Assembly (NCBI GenBank): GCA_948602995.1
Contig: CAPEBR010000007.1
Location: 80,875 to 118,464 of the forward strand
Length of the DNA stretch: 37,590 nt
From: an uncultured Dorea sp.
GTDB lineage: Bacteria; Bacillota; Clostridia; Lachnospirales; Lachnospiraceae
Direction of reading: 5' to 3'
Shown here: positions 34,602-37,590 of the stretch, piece after piece
How the letters are laid out: every line of letters begins with the position of its first letter
How positions within the stretch are numbered: position 1 is the first letter of the stretch
The notes under the pieces: model-generated
The model's input: the letters and a program-made list of their open reading frames with translations, nothing else
What the model was told of the DNA's origin: nothing
Databases searched by the model: none
Program-made: the position numbers and the translations under genes

Positions 34602-34623
34602 AGTCTCTTTGCTCCGTTCTATT

Positions 34624-35604
34624 TCACAAATACTTTGTCTTCATCCTGTTAATCAGCGACTTCACTGTATCGGGCTTTTCCTGGATTCCCAAAATCTCCG
34701 GGAGGATGTGGCGCACCTGCCTGCAGCCGTTTCTCGTAAGCTGACCGGCACAGGAGCCGCAATAGGTGTAGATTGTCTCTGGAATATTTTTCAATTTCCC
34801 GGCAAAGCCCCTTGAAAGTTCCGGCTCCTCCACCCCTGCACAGCCCCCGAGGCCGCAGCACTGGATCTCTGTGATCTCCACGCAGGGCTCCTCAAGAAAC
34901 GGAGCGATAGACGCAAGCCACTCTCCCTTTTCCCTGTCCGGACAGGGACGGAACATTCTGCCTCCCCCTGGCGTCTTAACTCCGAGTCCAAGCTCTGCAA
35001 GAACCTCATAGATGTTCGTCACTTTAAGAGAGATGCGGTGTTTCAGGTATTCATAGCAGTTGGGGCACATGAGAACCAGTTCCTCCACATGATGGCTCTT
35101 AAGCCGCTCTTCGAGCCCCTGTATGACAGCTTTCTCCTGCTCTTCCATCCCCAGGTCCGCAATGGGCTTTCCGCAGCATTCATAGATGACTCCGATTCCT
35201 GCCCGCTCTTCCAGAAGCTTCACAAGCGCCTTTGTTGTCTTCGGATACACGGAAGGGAAGTTGCATCCCGGGAACAGTACTCTCTTTTTTGCCCCATGCC
35301 TGTAATTCCGATAGAGGTAATCCTGCTTTTCGGAAACCGTTCTCTTATATCTTTTACTGACAAATGCACCTCCGTCCTCTGACACATGTCTGCGCCGCAT
35401 ATCCATAATCACCCCGCGGCCGTCAATCCCTGCGGGGCAGACCTCCGTGCATTTTCCGCACAGGAAGCAGTGGTAAGCCAGCTTGGAAAGCCTGTCCTTA
35501 TCTTTGATATCTATTCCATATTTCTTTAAAAAGACACAATTTTTCTGGCACAAATGACAGTGCACGCATTTTGATGTATCCAGCGTTCTATTCTTCTGTT
35601 CCAT
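34624..35604 (-). CDS. CCG-domain Fe-S protein (heterodisulfide reductase/GlpC-like)
   Basis: 326 residues. The N-terminus has two ferredoxin-type clusters (CxxCxxCxxxC at Cys13-23 and Cys46-56). Two CCG domains follow, with FPGCNFPS...ECCGKP (113-146) and QCCGLGGC...YCGSCAG (248-287), as in HdrB/D, GlpC and LutA subunits that handle disulfides or pass electrons. It is soluble with no membrane anchor, so it may use the TVP38 protein encoded before it or a soluble partner. The ATG lies inside the preceding gene (17-base overlap). AGGAGG is 15 bases away, so translational coupling is likely. Similar proteins occur in rSAM/selenodomain neighbourhoods. Confidence 0.9.
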   Translation of the reverse strand: MEQKNRTLDTSKCVHCHLCQKNCVFLKKYGIDIKDKDRLSKLAYHCFLCGKCTEVCPAGIDGRGVIMDMRRRHVSEDGGAFVSKRYKRTVSEKQDYLYRNYRHGAKKRVLFPGCNFPSVYPKTTKALVKLLEERAGIGVIYECCGKPIADLGMEEQEKAVIQGLEERLKSHHVEELVLMCPNCYEYLKHRISLKVTNIYEVLAELGLGVKTPGGGRMFRPCPDREKGEWLASIAPFLEEPCVEITEIQCCGLGGCAGVEEPELSRGFAGKLKNIPETIYTYCGSCAGQLTRNGCRQVRHILPEILGIQEKPDTVKSLINRMKTKYL

Positions 35605-36283
35605 CCTTTTCTGACTGTTCCTCCTTTATAAAGTTCTTTTTTAAGTATGCTCCTAGTCCTATGACAGCCACTGCCAGGACTACTGCAATTCCTATGTAAA
35701 GTACCCTGTTCTCCTGATCTGCAAGACCTGCCGTCCCTACCGTGTACATAGCAGTTCCTGGAAGCATGAAGAGAAGGGAGCAGACCGAGTAGGTGCTGAA
35801 ACGTATGTCCGTAATCCCGTATGCAAAATTCTGGAGATTGTAAGGAAAGATCGGGACAAGTCTAGTAATCATGAGGATAAAAATCTCATTTCTGCCTGAC
35901 TCGTCAAACAGCCATTTTTTCAGATAGCGGTTCTTTAAGACGACTGGTTTTATGCTGTCCTTCAGGAAATACCTTCCTGCGGCGAACGCAAACATCGCCC
36001 CGATGGTGGTAGCCGCCGAACAGCAGATGGTGCCAAGCACCGGACCGAATAAAAGACCTGCCGCAATCGCAAAGGTTACTCCCGGAAGCGCCAGTACAAC
36101 GCACCCTGCAATTGTGACCGCAATGTAAATGATGACTGCAAGAAGACGGTTTTCCTCAATAATGTCTTCCAGCAGCTTCAGGTTGTTCTGGTCGCTGATG
36201 TAGGACGACCAGCCGAAAATATGATTCAGAATGAGGATTGCAGCAATAAGCAGGATGAAAATCCATAGTTTTTTATTTTTCAT
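35588..36283 (-). CDS. TVP38/TMEM64-family membrane protein, first gene of the ten-gene operon
   Basis: 231 residues with membrane segments at about 5-24, 48-95 (VVLALPGVTFAIAAGLLFGP), 135-160 and 190-212. The DedA-like core is ITRLVPIFPYNLQNFAYGIT and the re-entrant LALPGVTF is clear. Its substrate is unknown; relatives move lipids or neighbour arsenic and selenium genes. It overlaps the Fe-S gene by 17 bases. No good ribosome site precedes the ATG. It is the second TVP38 paralogue in 13 kb, and both head operons with rSAM-associated genes. Confidence 0.88.
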   Translation of the reverse strand: MKNKKLWIFILLIAAILILNHIFGWSSYISDQNNLKLLEDIIEENRLLAVIIYIAVTIAGCVVLALPGVTFAIAAGLLFGPVLGTICCSAATTIGAMFAFAAGRYFLKDSIKPVVLKNRYLKKWLFDESGRNEIFILMITRLVPIFPYNLQNFAYGITDIRFSTYSVCSLLFMLPGTAMYTVGTAGLADQENRVLYIGIAVVLAVAVIGLGAYLKKNFIKEEQSEKDGTEE

Positions 36284-36359
36284 AATTCAGATAAACCCCA
36301 TTTGCCGCTGCCAGCCCCACAGTCAGCAGCATCTCCATTTCATTGATAAGTATTAAGAT

Positions 36360-36389
36360 ATTATATCATTTTACCTGACAGATTCACAA
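36360..36389 (-). promoter_or_regulatory. Promoter of the ten-gene operon
   Basis: On the minus strand TTGTGA, an 18-base spacer and TATAAT, giving a leader of about 70 bases. It resembles the promoter of the ArsS operon (AAATGATATAAT with CAATT upstream at the same distance). Confidence 0.55.
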
Positions 36390-36461
36390 TTGATAATATA
36401 GATAAATATTTGTAATTATAAATAATTTCTATATATAAAATTCGGATTTAATGAAATATTC

Positions 36462-36490
36462 TTGTATCTATTCTGTTTTTGTGCTATAGT
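36462..36490 (+). promoter_or_regulatory. Promoter of the Rpn-like gene
   Basis: TTGTAT, a 17-base spacer and TATAGT. The transcript would have a leader of about 210 bases. Confidence 0.5.
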
Positions 36491-36709
36491 ATTCATTACT
36501 ATCTTTCATGATCTTCTAAATGATCTGCGCTCCGGTTTCGGAGCATCGGTGTATCTGCTTGAAAACGTCTTTCAAACATATCCGCCATATATTTACTGAA
36601 TGAGGTGATGCCTGTGATTGTTTTTCAGTAACCCTGACACGGATGAATTTTCAACCACGCTCTAATAAAAAACTAAAGAAAGGAATTATGGCACAGATAT
36701 GCCATCTAT
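36491..36709 (+). other. Long 5' leader of the Rpn-like gene
   Basis: It contains the perfect hairpin GCTCCG-GTTT-CGGAGC (36529-36544) and a mini-ORF MPVIVFQ (36608-36631) after TGAGGTG. A second mini-ORF, MAQICHLYAYGKQIK (36688-36735), has the only good ribosome site (AAAGGA) and runs out of frame into the main gene. I do not recognise a riboswitch class. The mini-ORFs could be leader peptides, or the second could be the frameshifted true start. Confidence 0.35.
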
Positions 36710-37590
36710 ATGCTTATGGTAAACAAATCAAATGATACAATCTTTCAAATCTTTGATCGTACCTTTAAACGCATTCTGACATTGTCTGCACGCTCTGTCG
36801 TTGCCTTTATCAATGCACTTTTCGGAACCAGCTACACGCCGGACAGCAGGATTACCTATAACTGGACAGAACACCATGATGACAGACTGCACCGGACGAT
36901 TGCAGATACGATACTTACAATTAACGAAGAGTATTCTTATCATATAGAAGCACAGATGTATGAGGATGAAGAAATTGAGTTCCGGGTTTTTGAGTATGGC
37001 TACTGCCATGCTCTTAAACGCAGAAATGATACTTATATACTGCATTTTCCGGAATCAAGGATTATTTTCCTATATGATTACGAAGGAATCCCGGACTCCA
37101 GGACCATCCGGCTTGATTTCGGGACGCAAGGTGTATTTGACTATAAAATACCCGCATTAAAGCTGTTGGAGTATACCCCCGCTGAACTGGCGGGGAAGAA
37201 CATGATCATCCTCATTCCGTTTATGCTTCTTAAACTCAGAAAAACGATTGCAAAGAAACGTACACCCGAAAATATGGAAGCCTTGCGGACACTGATCTTT
37301 GATGATATAATAGGTTTAATCAGACAGAACTGGTCCTCGGGAAACATCACTGCGGCAGACGCAAAGCTTCTCCTGGAACTGATTCAGAAACTTTATAATT
37401 ATCTATATGCCCATTATAGGGAATGCGCACAAGGAGGTCTGAATAATATGGTAAACGAAGCATTTGTCCTGGAGACTGATGTCCTCATTGCAGAACATAA
37501 TAAAGAAATGGAAAAGCTAAGCGCAGAATTTGTTCTGGAAACGGATAGCCTCATTGCAGAACATAATAAAGAAATAGAAAAGCTGAGCGC
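36710..37590 (+). CDS. Rpn/PD-(D/E)XK-like protein, partial at the right edge
   Basis: The frame is open to the window end (at least 293 codons). Its start is ATG here or six bases later; neither has a good ribosome site. It resembles a Lachnospiraceae family annotated as Rpn-type recombination-promoting nuclease or putative transposase: TYNWTEHHDDRLHRTIADTILTI, then YHIEAQMYEDEEIEFRVFEYGY, with the acidic D and ExQ spacing of a PD-(D/E)XK nuclease core, and later LIPFMLLKLRK. After about residue 245 a 23-residue repeat (FVLETDxLIAEHNKEMEKLSAE) begins and continues past the edge, probably a coiled coil. Assignment to Rpn is from memory of family motifs. The function in the cell is uncertain. 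Confidence 0.65.
   Translation, partial: MLMVNKSNDTIFQIFDRTFKRILTLSARSVVAFINALFGTSYTPDSRITYNWTEHHDDRLHRTIADTILTINEEYSYHIEAQMYEDEEIEFRVFEYGYCHALKRRNDTYILHFPESRIIFLYDYEGIPDSRTIRLDFGTQGVFDYKIPALKLLEYTPAELAGKNMIILIPFMLLKLRKTIAKKRTPENMEALRTLIFDDIIGLIRQNWSSGNITAADAKLLLELIQKLYNYLYAHYRECAQGGLNNMVNEAFVLETDVLIAEHNKEMEKLSAEFVLETDSLIAEHNKEIEKLS
37457..37590 (+). repeat. 69-base tandem repeat at the 3' end of the Rpn-like gene
   Basis: Two copies, starting at 37457 and 37526, encode (E)xFVLETDxLIAEHNKEMEKLS. The second copy is cut by the window edge. Part of the unit (CTCATTGCAGAACATAATAA) is identical between copies. Confidence 0.85.

Noticed and set aside
36273..36338. Mini-ORF upstream of and overlapping the right TVP38 start
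   Set aside because: The 21-residue frame looks protein-like (GLAAANGVYLNYEK) and could couple translation, but no Shine-Dalgarno precedes any of its starts.
36728..37045. 105-codon ORF on the minus strand inside the Rpn-like gene
   Set aside because: It is antisense to a frame with clear family motifs and has no ribosome site.

Overview
The window looks like a chromosomal segment of a gut Firmicute, most likely Lachnospiraceae (Clostridium cluster XIVa, Dorea / Clostridium scindens-like). The evidence is AGGAGG ribosome sites, Ig-like (BIG2) and BspA-type leucine-rich surface proteins, a Clostridia-type ABC-F gene, an Rpn-like PD-(D/E)XK protein of a type common in this family, and dispersed GGGGACGGGGCATTTTT palindromes. 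The species assignment is inference. No rRNA, tRNA, CRISPR array or complete insertion sequence was seen.

Layout. Bases 1-10200 are a mixed housekeeping and accessory stretch: the N-terminal part of a secreted repeat protein running off the left edge, an Lsa/CplR-like ABC-F ribosome protection gene behind a leader-peptide/terminator attenuator, a two-TM potassium channel with a large cytosolic domain, upp (uracil phosphoribosyltransferase), a CapA-like secreted protein, a Uma2-family pseudogene, a MITE-like inverted-repeat element, and a small secreted BIG2 protein. Bases 10205-20371 hold two giant secreted proteins: a BspA-type leucine-rich protein of about 1683 residues and a 1647-residue protein with five BIG2 modules, six rhodanese modules and a terminal leucine-rich block.

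Bases 20604-23637 are a four-gene operon: TVP38/TMEM64 membrane protein, AhpD-like 'peroxidase', ArsS-type radical SAM enzyme, and a two-domain rhodanese lipoprotein. Bases 23808-36283 are a compact ten-gene operon. It begins with a second TVP38 gene, a CCG-type Fe-S protein, a fusion of the two 'rSAM/selenodomain-associated' transferases, a kinase-like protein with an altered catalytic motif and a C_GCAxxG_C_C protein. It continues with no room for another promoter into five GT2 glycosyltransferase proteins. The right edge carries the start of an Rpn-like gene on the other strand.

How it may work together. The ArsS-type enzyme, AhpD-like protein, TVP38 proteins, transferase fusion and Fe-S protein are families known to travel together (arsenosugar or 'rSAM/selenodomain' clusters). 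Here they are split over two operons whose promoter regions resemble each other. No arsenite methyltransferase (ArsM) is present, every potential selenocysteine position is Cys, and the system sits beside rhodanese proteins carrying eight rhodanese modules that are predicted to act outside the membrane. My best inference is a radical-SAM-initiated small-molecule or glycan pathway coupled to extracytoplasmic sulfur-transfer (persulfide or thiol) chemistry. This combination is the most promising candidate for an undescribed system. A second theme is a family of perfect palindromes at gene ends, two of which encode the stop codon and the same LGTGHF tail of unrelated proteins.
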